Part shown: in pieces, positions 24,641 to 31,784 of the stretch | Numbering within the stretch: position 1 is the stretch's first letter | How the letters are laid out: each line of letters begins with the position of its first letter | NCBI RefSeq assembly: GCF_007786445.1 | Contig: NZ_VNJI01000042.1 | Location: 23,288-66,955 of the forward strand | Direction of reading: 5' to 3' | Source of the DNA: Paenibacillus cremeus | GTDB lineage: Bacteria; Bacillota; Bacilli; Paenibacillales; NBRC-103111 | Length of the DNA stretch: 43,668 bases | Notes under the pieces: model-generated | Database searches by the model: none | What the model saw: the letters and a program-made list of their open reading frames with translations, nothing else | What the model was told of the DNA's origin: nothing | Program-made: the position numbers and the translations under genes

Positions 24641-24762
24641 TTTAAACTAAGCTGCCAAGTACCTACCATTGAATTCTCATTAAATTTTAATTTGTCCTGG
24701 ATGGCATTAGTAAATTCAATCAATTAATAAACTTAGAATGCAAACGTGAAAGGAGAATATGG

Positions 24763-26283
24763 ATGAAGATACTCGTTTTAGGAGGAACAACGTTTTTCGG
24801 TCGCCGGTTAGTTCATTTATTACTCGGGGAGGGCCACGATGTAACCATTGCCACAAGAGGTCAGACACCGGATGATTTTGGCGACGCCGTGACCCGAATA
24901 AAGGTGGACCGGACGAATCAGGATGCCATGAGGGAAGCGTTCGGCAATTGTTATTATGATGTTGTTTATGATCAAATCTGCTTCAACCCTCAAGATGCAA
25001 AAATTGCCCTGGGGGCTTTTGGAAACCGCGTTAAAAGGTATGTAATAACCTCAAGTATGGCGGTTTATAACAGTAAAGATACCGAAATCACCGAAGACGA
25101 TTTCATGCCGGAACAATACAACTATGATTTAGACGCTCAGAAATATGCCTATGCCGAAGGAAAACGCCAAGCCGAAGCCTATTTCTTCCGGAATGCGGCA
25201 TTTCCCGTCGTTTCGGTTCGCGTAGCTATGGTCGTATCGGGAACCGACGATTATACAGGCCGTTTTGATTATTATGTGAGGCATGTTGCTGAACATAAAT
25301 CTATTGGCGTGTTGGAATCCGAACATCCTATTACTTATGTGACAGCGTGGGATGCGGCCGAATTTCTTCATTTTATAGGAACAAAATCCGATTTTGTCGG
25401 ACCAATCAATGCTGCGAATAACGGTTACTTAAGCATCCAAGAACTCTGTTATGAGATAGGGGAATGCTTAAATATGACCCCGCTGTTTCATGTAGGCCAA
25501 CATGAAGAACAAACTTTATCCCCCTATGCCATGTTTCCTTATACTTGGAAGATATTGAATGCCAGAGCATTATCTTTAGGATTTGAATTTTCACCAATAC
25601 AAAAATCGATTTCGCTTATGGTCCAGGACAGTGTTTCTAAATGGCAAAGAAGCTTGAAAGATGAATTTGATGCACTTCAGGCTCGTAATATGTCACCAGA
25701 TGCCGCGGCGACATTTGCCAGATTGATTCAGGACCTTCGAGATCAGGGGGCAGGCAAAGGACTGAATATCGGAGATAAGGCTCCCAATTTTACCCTGGAA
25801 GATGCTACGGGCAAACCGGTCACATTATACGAAGAACTAGCCAAGGGCCCCGTCATTATCGTGTTCTATCGGGGTGAATGGTGTCCTTACTGCAATTTGC
25901 AATTGAAGGCCTATGAGCGCATCATGCATGAGATAAAAGCTGCCGGTGCTCAATTGATTGCCATCAGCCCGCAAACACCGGATCATTCACTTTCCATGAA
26001 AGAAAAACATGAACTGAGCTTCTTCGTCCTTAGCGATGTGAACAACAAAACTGCGGAAAACTACAATCTTAAATACAAGCTGCCTGACTTTCAGCAAGCT
26101 ATTCAGAAAAGATCTGGTATTGAACTGCATCAATATAACGGAGACCAGACATTTGAGCTTCCTGTCACAGCAACATATATTATAGATAATAACGGAACCG
26201 TCATAGCCGGTGCTTCAGAAATAAACCATAGAACGCGGATGGAACCGTCCGAAGCCTTAAAAAAAGTCCGTTCGTTGCACTAA
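24763..26283 (+). CDS. NAD-dependent epimerase/dehydratase - peroxiredoxin fusion protein
   Basis: This 506-residue protein joins two enzymes. Residues 1 to about 300 are an NAD(P)-binding epimerase/reductase of the extended SDR type. They begin K-I-L-V-L-G-G-T-T-F-F-G-R-R, and a Y-A-Y-A-E-G-K segment (Tyr/Lys) lies near residue 128. Residues about 300-506 are a complete AhpC/TSA-like peroxiredoxin with F-Y-R-G-E-W-C-P-Y-C (Cys374, Cys377), A-I-S-P-Q-T-P-D-H-S and a C-terminal Y-I-I-D-N-N-G-T. The second part aligns along its whole length, including the helical leader, with the stand-alone peroxiredoxin at 34187. A strong AAAGGAGAATATGG precedes ATG 24763. It is followed after 60 bp by crp B. 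The substrate of the SDR part is unknown. Confidence 0.9.
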   Translation: MKILVLGGTTFFGRRLVHLLLGEGHDVTIATRGQTPDDFGDAVTRIKVDRTNQDAMREAFGNCYYDVVYDQICFNPQDAKIALGAFGNRVKRYVITSSMAVYNSKDTEITEDDFMPEQYNYDLDAQKYAYAEGKRQAEAYFFRNAAFPVVSVRVAMVVSGTDDYTGRFDYYVRHVAEHKSIGVLESEHPITYVTAWDAAEFLHFIGTKSDFVGPINAANNGYLSIQELCYEIGECLNMTPLFHVGQHEEQTLSPYAMFPYTWKILNARALSLGFEFSPIQKSISLMVQDSVSKWQRSLKDEFDALQARNMSPDAAATFARLIQDLRDQGAGKGLNIGDKAPNFTLEDATGKPVTLYEELAKGPVIIVFYRGEWCPYCNLQLKAYERIMHEIKAAGAQLIAISPQTPDHSLSMKEKHELSFFVLSDVNNKTAENYNLKYKLPDFQQAIQKRSGIELHQYNGDQTFELPVTATYIIDNNGTVIAGASEINHRTRMEPSEALKKVRSLH

Positions 26284-26343
26284 TATTATTACTACGAACG
26301 TCAATGACTTTCCCAACATTATTTTGGAGGACCGATATAGCCG

Positions 26344-27045
26344 ATGAATAAGCTTTGGTACTTATCGCAAATAAGTATTTTTGAAGAAATGACACGAGAT
26401 GAAATTAGAGAGATTGATCAGCTTGATACCATCCATCATTTCAATTGGATCACAAAAAACACATTGGTCCAAACCCCGGAGTCCACGCGCGAGGGATTCT
26501 ATTTCGTCAAAGAAGGCAAGCTTAGACTCTATAAACTGAACGACAACGGGAAACAGTTCACGCTTGGTATTCTCACAAGAGGCAATATATTCGGAGAGTT
26601 AAACTCATTCTCGTTCGGAACCAAGCGGGTTTATATTGAAGCGATGGAATCATCGCTTCTTTGCAGCATGTCCGAGCCTCAGTTCGAACGCCTGATGATC
26701 AATCGGCCTCAGGTCGCACTCAAATTTCTTAAAGCACTTAGTGACCGGTTAAAGGAACGGGAGGATCAATTGGAACAGTTTGCGCTTCATAGTCTTAGAA
26801 AACGCGTGCTCCATCTCCTTTCTACATTGAGTGCAAAATTCGGCGTCATTCAAGACGGATATGCGTTGATCGATCTGCCGCTTTCACATCAAGAAATTGC
26901 CAATATGCTCGGGGCTAGCCGCGAAGCGGTCAGTAACGTGATGAGCGAACTTGCCAAGGAAGGTGTCGTTAAGATATCACGCCTGTCCGTTCAACTTGCT
27001 GTTACAATACTTGAAGAAAATATTCCTCGAATCTCTACACATTGA
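26344..27045 (+). CDS. Crp/Fnr-family transcriptional regulator B
   Basis: This 233-residue paralogue of the protein at 21502 shares the opening M-N-K-L-W-Y-L-S-Q-I-S-I-F-E-E-M. It has the same barrel, the dimer helix D-R-L-K-E-R-E-D-Q-L-E-Q-F, and the helix-turn-helix S-H-Q-E-I-A-N-M-L-G-A-S-R-E-A-V-S-N. GGAGG lies 13 bp before the ATG, a rather long spacing. It forms an operon with the epimerase-peroxiredoxin fusion. The same order (fusion end, GGAGGACCGATAT, crp start) is found as a remnant at 37.2 kb. This makes it the best candidate for the protein that reads the TGTAA-N6-TTACA operators. The single Cys (L-L-C-S-M-S) is shared with paralogue A. Confidence 0.92.
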   Translation: MNKLWYLSQISIFEEMTRDEIREIDQLDTIHHFNWITKNTLVQTPESTREGFYFVKEGKLRLYKLNDNGKQFTLGILTRGNIFGELNSFSFGTKRVYIEAMESSLLCSMSEPQFERLMINRPQVALKFLKALSDRLKEREDQLEQFALHSLRKRVLHLLSTLSAKFGVIQDGYALIDLPLSHQEIANMLGASREAVSNVMSELAKEGVVKISRLSVQLAVTILEENIPRISTH

Positions 27046-27081
27046 TATGGTGATATGCGTAGCATTCAATTTGGTGGGTCT

Positions 27082-27215
27082 TCAGATGACGAACGACTGA
27101 ATATACGCGAGCATGGGATCCAATACAGTTTCAAGCGGACTCGTCTCCTTTTGGCATTGAGTAAGAAGAAGTCCTCCTTGAAGTGTAGTCAACAGCAATG
27201 GAGCGAGATTGTCGA
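27082..27215 (-). pseudogene. TetR-family regulator, C-terminal remnant
   Basis: The minus frame reads L-A-P-L-L-L-T-T-L-Q-G-G-L-L-L-T-Q and ends E-T-V-L-D-P-M-L-A-Y-I-Q-S-F-V-I. This is the final two helices of a TetR ligand domain. The DNA-binding half is missing. Confidence 0.65.
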
Positions 27216-27341
27216 CTTTAGTGAGGACCGGATGGCTTTTCGTCGTTCCGGTCTTCTATCATTACTTTGCCCCAAAAGGGGGAAATCCTCCGGAATCAAT
27301 CACGGCTATAACGCGGTATATAGCCATCTGATTCTGCCTCA

Positions 27342-27480
27342 TTAATCCACCGCTTGAGCCACCCACTCCGTCCACGTATTAACACCTTTAAGCCCTAAAC
27401 ACGGCCTGAGAACCAGCACAGGAATTACTTGCGGAATTAATTGATTGTACGAAACCGAAGTTCCTGCTAGTCTGTAAAGC
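27342..27480 (-). pseudogene. C-terminal remnant of an unidentified gene
   Basis: The minus frame reads L-Y-R-L-A-G-T-S-V-S-Y-N-Q-L-I-P-Q-V and ends G-V-N-T-W-T-E-W-V-A-Q-A-V-D at TAA. It is clearly protein-like for about 45 residues. I cannot name the family. Confidence 0.4.
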
Positions 27481-27492
27481 AGCGTCAATTGG

Positions 27493-27558
27493 CTGATATG
27501 GCTGAACGAGGTTTTCGATAACGCGAAACAGGGTGAACCTCGCGAATTTACATATCAG
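27493..27558. repeat. Nested three-stem hairpin
   Basis: CTGATATG pairs with CATATCAG (8 bp), CGAGGTT with AACCTCG (7 bp) inside it, and GTTTTCG-ataa-CGCGAAAC forms the core. It has no T-tract and no open frame. It lies among gene remnants. Confidence 0.5.
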
Positions 27559-27786
27559 ATATGGCTAAATCTTCAGCCCAAGTGAGAGAGTATCTTGAAT
27601 ACATCCCTCTTGTCGGTTTTTGCTATATAAATAAAATAGAATGACTAAACGATAATATCTCTGTGAATACTCACATGAACATCAGAAGGATCAAACAGGT
27701 TATAACAGTCAGTTTTCGGTCCTCGCGGCTGACGATGATATCCACGAACTCCGGTCACTGTCCCTGAGCCCTTATGGAGGAAATGG

Positions 27787-27841
27787 GATGCTCGTTTTCC
27801 CTGACCCACTCTGTCGGGTTGAAGGCGGCGATAAATCTTCG
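27787..27841 (-). pseudogene. C-terminal fragment of a quinone-oxidoreductase-like gene
   Basis: About 55 bp match 28723-28785 in the intact quinone oxidoreductase gene, including GTCGGGTTGAAGGCGGC (the A-A-F-N-P-T-E region). The rest of the gene is absent. Confidence 0.55.
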
Positions 27842-27912
27842 AAGCAGCAAAAACATGATTAGTGCCCCCGGTAGGTGATATGATATGCAGGATGTTACGA
27901 TTTCTATTTTGT

Positions 27913-27944
27913 TATAACAAAGAGACTGTCATAGAGACAGCCTC
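27913..27944 (-). terminator. Terminator of the nitroreductase gene
   Basis: GAGGCTGTC and GACAGTCTC (minus strand) form a 9-bp stem with one mismatch and a 5-nt loop, followed by TTTGTTAT. It lies 11 bp after the stop. Confidence 0.7.
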
Positions 27945-27954
27945 AAGGTTAATT

Positions 27955-28563
27955 TTATTTAAAAACTTTTATTCGTTCTTGTATCGGATTAAATTTCTTT
28001 TCACCTGCTGAGGCAGTCGGTTTACCGAATGGCATTTGGGCAGTCAGTTTCCAATTTTCCGGCAAATTCCATTCCGCTTTTACTCGTTCATCAATCAATG
28101 GATTGTAATGCTGTAGGTTTACACCCAGCCCTTCAGCCTCCAGCGCCGTCCAGATCACCAATTGGTGCATTCCATTTGTTTGCTGTGACCAAATCGGGAA
28201 GTGTTCTTGGTAAGATGGAAATTGTTTCATAAAACTATCAATAACTGACTGATCTTCGAAGAAAAGCACAGTACCGTATCCGTTACGAAATCCGTTCATT
28301 TTTTCCTGAGTAGATGAAAATTGTTCGGTAGGAACGAGTGCTTTGAGAACTTCGGTTGTAATATCCCATAACTTGTTATGTTGTTCACCTAAGAGCAGAA
28401 CAACGCGGGTAGTTTGATTGTTAAACGCTGATGGTGTATGTTTGACGGTTTCCTCGATTATTTCTTGGATACTTTGATCCGAAATTGGTGATTCTTTGCT
28501 AATTCCATAAATTGAGCGCCGTTCGCGTAATGCAGTGAATAAACTTTTCTCCAAGGTTTTCAT
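27955..28563 (-). CDS. Nitroreductase-family protein (HBN1-like)
   Basis: This 202-residue FMN-dependent nitroreductase-fold protein begins at M-K-T-L-E-K-S-L-F-T-A-L, with AAGGAGAGG just upstream of ATG 28563. Family landmarks are A-L-R-E-R-R-S-I-Y near residue 12, T-P-S-A-F-N-N-Q-T-T-R near residue 45, and W-T-A-L-E-A-E-G-L-G-V-N-L-Q-H-Y near residue 142. The start of the sequence is typical of fatty-acid-repression/HBN1 nitroreductases. Such enzymes use NAD(P)H and FMN to reduce nitro groups or quinones. It is monocistronic, with its own terminator. Confidence 0.88.
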   Translation of the reverse strand: MKTLEKSLFTALRERRSIYGISKESPISDQSIQEIIEETVKHTPSAFNNQTTRVVLLLGEQHNKLWDITTEVLKALVPTEQFSSTQEKMNGFRNGYGTVLFFEDQSVIDSFMKQFPSYQEHFPIWSQQTNGMHQLVIWTALEAEGLGVNLQHYNPLIDERVKAEWNLPENWKLTAQMPFGKPTASAGEKKFNPIQERIKVFK

Positions 28564-28703
28564 GATACCTCTCCTTAACCTATTTATCAATTAGAAACAA
28601 ATGTAGCGAACAAAACAAGTCCGAATTGAATGTACTAAACTGCTCCCGAATCAGACTTGAATGACAATTACCCTGGGAACATGGAAGCACTTTTACTTGT
28701 GCT

Positions 28704-29648
28704 TTACGGACGAACGCGGATGATCGTCTTTCCCTTGATCCGCTCAGTCGGGTTGAAGGCGGCTACGGCTTCGTCAAGTGACGCCACTTTGCCAATATTT
28801 GTCCGCAGCCGTCCGTCACGCACTCGCTGGGCGATCTCAATCAGTTGGGCACGATCGGACACGACAACGAAGTCGACCGTCAAACCGTTGGCGGGCCGCA
28901 CCTCGGGCGGGCCTGCGACGGTCACTAGCATTCCTCCATCTCGAACCAGACCCGCAGACCGCTTCCCGATGTCGCCGCCGAAGACATCGAAAACCAGATC
29001 GACGCTGCCGACGTCTTCCAGCGAGTCGTTCTCAAGGTCTACGAAATACTGCGCGCCGAAGTCGAGTGCAGTCTGACGGTGGGCAGCTCGTCCGGTGCCG
29101 ATAACGTAGGCACCGGCCTGACGTGCGAGCTGTGTCGCCATCGAGCCGACTGCACCGGCCGCACCGTGCACGAGGACACTCTGACCCGCCCGGAGGTGAC
29201 CGTGCTCGAATAGACCTTGCCAGGCGGTCAGGCCCGACATTGCGACGCCCGCGCCCACCGTGAAGTCAACATCGCTCGGTAGCGGCGCGAGGTTGCGTGC
29301 CTCGACGACTACATACTCCGCGAGGCTGCCGTCGCGAGTCCAGTCCGTGAGACCGAACACACGCTGTCCCACCGACAGGCCAGTTGTGCCATAGCTGAGG
29401 GCGGAGACCACTCCGGCCACTTCGTGGCCAGGGATCGACGGCGTCCGGTCCCGCCCGAGGCGATCGATCCAGGTCGAAGGCCACGTCAGCTCATCCCAGG
29501 TGAATCCCGACGCATGAACCTGAACAACGACATCTCCGTAGCTCGCGCCCGAGAGGCTTGCGAGCATCGCCACGTCCGGCTCCGGGCGCTCCACCAGCTT
29601 CATGCCGGCCGTTCCCGCGGCTTCGTCCGTTACCACAATCGCTTTCAT
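28704..29648 (-). CDS. NADPH:quinone oxidoreductase-like protein, high-GC, probably transferred
   Basis: This 314-residue member of the zinc-independent alcohol dehydrogenase/quinone oxidoreductase group has a GroES-like N-terminus (G-D-V-V-V-Q-V-H-A-S-G-F; I-P-G-H-E-V-A-G-V-V). Its Rossmann domain carries V-L-V-H-G-A-A-G-A-V-G-S and later F-D-V-F-G-G-D. No structural-zinc cysteines are visible. It would reduce quinones or reactive enones with NADPH. Base composition is strikingly GC-rich, with third positions mostly G or C, unlike every neighbour; this suggests transfer from a high-GC, perhaps actinobacterial, donor. A perfect Crp/Fnr-type palindrome and a TATAAT box stand upstream. A fragment of a related gene lies at 27.8 kb. 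Confidence 0.92.
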   Translation of the reverse strand: MKAIVVTDEAAGTAGMKLVERPEPDVAMLASLSGASYGDVVVQVHASGFTWDELTWPSTWIDRLGRDRTPSIPGHEVAGVVSALSYGTTGLSVGQRVFGLTDWTRDGSLAEYVVVEARNLAPLPSDVDFTVGAGVAMSGLTAWQGLFEHGHLRAGQSVLVHGAAGAVGSMATQLARQAGAYVIGTGRAAHRQTALDFGAQYFVDLENDSLEDVGSVDLVFDVFGGDIGKRSAGLVRDGGMLVTVAGPPEVRPANGLTVDFVVVSDRAQLIEIAQRVRDGRLRTNIGKVASLDEAVAAFNPTERIKGKTIIRVRP

Positions 29649-29765
29649 TTGGACACCTCCCTGAATAGTCTTGCCTGTTTCTCCAAGTTTCCCATGATAC
29701 TCTCCTTACATATTTTTCGATTTTTAATCTTCTAAGTACCTATGTCCATGGGACACATCTACTGC

Positions 29766-29790
29766 AAGGGGGCTAATTAGTCGCCCTTTT
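29766..29790 (+). terminator. Hairpin with T-tract in the quinone oxidoreductase leader
   Basis: AAGGGGGC and GCCCTTTT pair around TAATTAGT. It would lie inside the leader of the leftward quinone oxidoreductase transcript (predicted start about 29796), so it may also act as a leader structure. Confidence 0.4.
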
Positions 29791-29802
29791 GTACATGGTT
29801 TT

Positions 29803-29850
29803 ATTATAAACATTACAAAAAAAAAGTTATGTAATGTAAATTACATAACT
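29803..29850 (-). promoter_or_regulatory. Class II Crp/Fnr-type promoter of the quinone oxidoreductase
   Basis: The sequence at 29825-29850 is a perfect palindrome (AGTTATGTAAT-GTAA-ATTACATAACT). It contains TGTAATGTAAATTACA at 29830-29845. The leftward TATAAT (complement of 29803-29808) is centred 32 bp away, so the operator lies at about -41.5. No recognisable -35 is present, as expected for an activator-dependent promoter. Confidence 0.7.
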
Positions 29851-29971
29851 GATTGAGCTAATATGTTAGGAAAACATTTACAAGAATATGAATTCATTAT
29901 TCGAGAAAGATTACACTATCAATGCAAGTAGGAAAACATACTCTACATTATTTCGAGTTTTTGTTAACTTT

Positions 29972-30078
29972 GGGTCCCGATTTCTGAAGTCCTTCACTCA
30001 TTTGACCGTGCTTGACCTATGCATTAATCGGTGAAGTGGCCTTTAACTGCTGTCTGGCCGCTTCCAGCTGGCTGCCTC
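29972..30078 (-). pseudogene. N-terminal fragment of a peroxiredoxin gene
   Basis: About 107 bp parallel 34719-34825, the start of the stand-alone peroxiredoxin (shared CCGATTTCTGAAGT, TCATTTGACC and TTTAACTGCTG), with indels. The catalytic part is missing. Confidence 0.75.
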
Positions 30079-30184
30079 ACTCAAATGATGCGATGCTTCA
30101 CAGCGCCTCGTCTGCAGATCGGATTGAAATTATATTCCCATACAAAATCGTTTCCACTGCTCATACTCAATTATGACGGCTTTA

Positions 30185-30505
30185 TTACACGATTACAGAT
30201 TCTAGATATCCCCTCACTTGAACAGGTGTCTTTGCATACTTACTGTGCAAATGTCCCAATTTTACTCCGTTTTTATAAACGAGTAAACTTGGAATCCCCA
30301 TAACCTCATTTTCTTCCGCAACCGTCTGAAATTGTTCCACATCGATTGCATAGAAATCTTTATCTCTATTTTCCGCTATAATATCACCAATAAACCGGTC
30401 AATGTTTTTGCAATCGGGGCACCTGGTTGCGTCGAACTTAACTATCGTATATTGATCCCGATTAACCAAATCGCGAAAACGTTCTGCCGATTGTAGTCTT
30501 TCCAT
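30185..30505 (-). CDS. Thioredoxin-like protein with CPDC site
   Basis: This 106-residue single-domain thioredoxin has the active site T-R-C-P-D-C-K (Cys29, Cys32) and the cis-Pro loop M-G-I-P-S-L-L-V-Y-K-N-G. The usual W-C-G-P-C is replaced by R-C-P-D-C, which should change its redox potential and partner choice. It follows trxB by 81 bp on the same strand, so the two probably form a thioredoxin reductase/thioredoxin pair. It could feed MsrA and the peroxiredoxins of this window. ATG 30505 has AAGGAGCGAC upstream. Confidence 0.9.
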   Translation of the reverse strand: MERLQSAERFRDLVNRDQYTIVKFDATRCPDCKNIDRFIGDIIAENRDKDFYAIDVEQFQTVAEENEVMGIPSLLVYKNGVKLGHLHSKYAKTPVQVRGYLESVIV

Positions 30506-30585
30506 TATTAGTCGCTCCTTAAAAATTTAATTTCATTCCACTTAATTAATTAGTCCATAGAGTATCAATTCATAATACTACTCGT

Positions 30586-31527
30586 CTATTTCCTGATTAA
30601 CCTATCGGATGTTTCTTCCAAAAATCGTTCGCAATCCATCGCAGCAATTGCTCCGCTGCCGGCCGAAGTAATCGCTTGCCGGTAATGAGGATCCTGTACG
30701 TCACCGCAAGCGAATACGCCTGCAATACTGGTTTCCGACGTACTGGGCTTTACAATCAAGTATCCTTGTCTATCGGTCAGAAGTTGTCCGTCAAGAAACT
30801 TGGTATTCGGATGATGGCCAATCGCTACGAAAATTCCATCCGCATCGAAGATTTCTTCGTCGCCGGTTTGGTTATCGCGTACTTTAAGTCCAGACACTCC
30901 CTTCTCGCCAGGGATAACCTCGAGAGGTGTCCGATCTAAACTCCATTCGATTTTCTCATTTTGTCGTGCTCGGTCCTGCATGATTTGATAAGCTTTCAGT
31001 TGGTTTCTTCTGTGCACGATACGGACTTCTTTGGCGAACCTCGTCAAGAAATGCGCTTCTTCCATCGCGGAGTCACCTCCACCTACAACGATTACCTTTT
31101 TGCCTCGAAAGAAGAAGCCGTCGCATGTAGCACAAGTGCTCACGCCTCTTCCGATATAATCATGCTCGTTCGGTATGCGAAGTAAATTCGCGGTAGCCCC
31201 TGTCGAGAGGATGACGCTCTCAGAGATAAGCATCTCACCGCTTTCCAAAAACAAACGAAACGGACGGTTCTGTAGATCGACTCGGCTCACCCGACCAGAT
31301 TTAAACTTTGCTCCGAATCGCTCCGCTTGTTTTCGCATATTATCCATCAGATCCGTCCCCAAAATGCCGTCTGGGAAGCCGGGGAAGTTTTCAACTTCTG
31401 TTGTCGTAGTCAGTTGTCCGCCGGGTTGGATACCTTCGATAACAAGAGGCTCCAGATTCGCCCTTGCCAGGTAGATCGCTGCAGTTAATCCAGCGGGGCC
31501 AGTACCGATTACAATTGTTTTAAACAT
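30586..31527 (-). CDS. trxB: Thioredoxin reductase
   Basis: This 313-residue flavoprotein starts M-F-K-T-I-V-I-G-T-G-P-A-G (FAD-binding). It contains the redox motif S-T-C-A-T-C-D-G near residue 135, the NADPH motif V-G-G-G-D-S-A-M-E-E, H-R-R-N-Q-L-K-A, and the C-terminal G-V-F-A-C-G-D-V-Q-D of the FAD domain. It transfers electrons from NADPH to thioredoxin in the cytosol. ATG 31527 has AAGGAG 9 bp upstream; an in-frame start three codons earlier is less likely. It is probably co-transcribed with the downstream thioredoxin gene. No TGTAA-N6-TTACA site was found in its leader. Confidence 0.95.
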   Translation of the reverse strand: MFKTIVIGTGPAGLTAAIYLARANLEPLVIEGIQPGGQLTTTTEVENFPGFPDGILGTDLMDNMRKQAERFGAKFKSGRVSRVDLQNRPFRLFLESGEMLISESVILSTGATANLLRIPNEHDYIGRGVSTCATCDGFFFRGKKVIVVGGGDSAMEEAHFLTRFAKEVRIVHRRNQLKAYQIMQDRARQNEKIEWSLDRTPLEVIPGEKGVSGLKVRDNQTGDEEIFDADGIFVAIGHHPNTKFLDGQLLTDRQGYLIVKPSTSETSIAGVFACGDVQDPHYRQAITSAGSGAIAAMDCERFLEETSDRLIRK

Positions 31528-31585
31528 ATTAAGCAACTCCTTATTTAGATGTAGTAAAATAATATTGCAAACAATCTTTTGGGGT

Positions 31586-31613
31586 AAAAAAGATGTACAA
31601 CAAATACATCTTT
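31586..31613 (-). terminator. Terminator of the MarR remnant
   Basis: AAAGATGTA and TACATCTTT are perfect 9-bp arms with a 7-nt loop, followed by TTTTTT... on the minus strand. It lies between the MarR remnant and trxB. Confidence 0.65.
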
Positions 31614-31772
31614 ATTTACCGTTAACACGCATATTGTCCGATAAATGATTGATGGTTTCGTTCAATGTCCTCTGTTCATCTGTCGACATGCCGCTGGCTG
31701 AGAGTAGTGATAAGGTAAAACATAACGCTTTTCCCTTCAATGTTGTACCTATGTTTGTAAGCTTGACCATAA
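31612..31772 (-). pseudogene. MarR-family regulator, C-terminal remnant
   Basis: The frame reads M-V-K-L-T-N-I-G-T-T-L-K-G-K-A-L, matching the wing-to-dimerisation-helix transition of MarR proteins (V-x-L-T-x-x-G). It ends L-N-E-T-I-N-H-L-S-D-N-M. The DNA-binding helix is missing. It once probably regulated the MFS or trx genes beside it. Confidence 0.65.
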
Positions 31773-31784
31773 TTTTTCTTCATC

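Noticed and set aside
28657..29735. Several open frames antisense to the quinone oxidoreductase
   Set aside because: High GC content removes stop codons in all frames; the oxidoreductase motifs fix the true frame.
30676..31474. Open frames antisense to trxB
   Set aside because: trxB is unambiguous; the antisense frames have neither starts with ribosome-binding sites nor motifs.
31586..31613. AAAGATGTA...TACATCTTT considered as a trxB operator of the TGTAA family
   Set aside because: The half-site spacing is one base off, and the T-tract on the minus strand makes it a good terminator for the MarR remnant.
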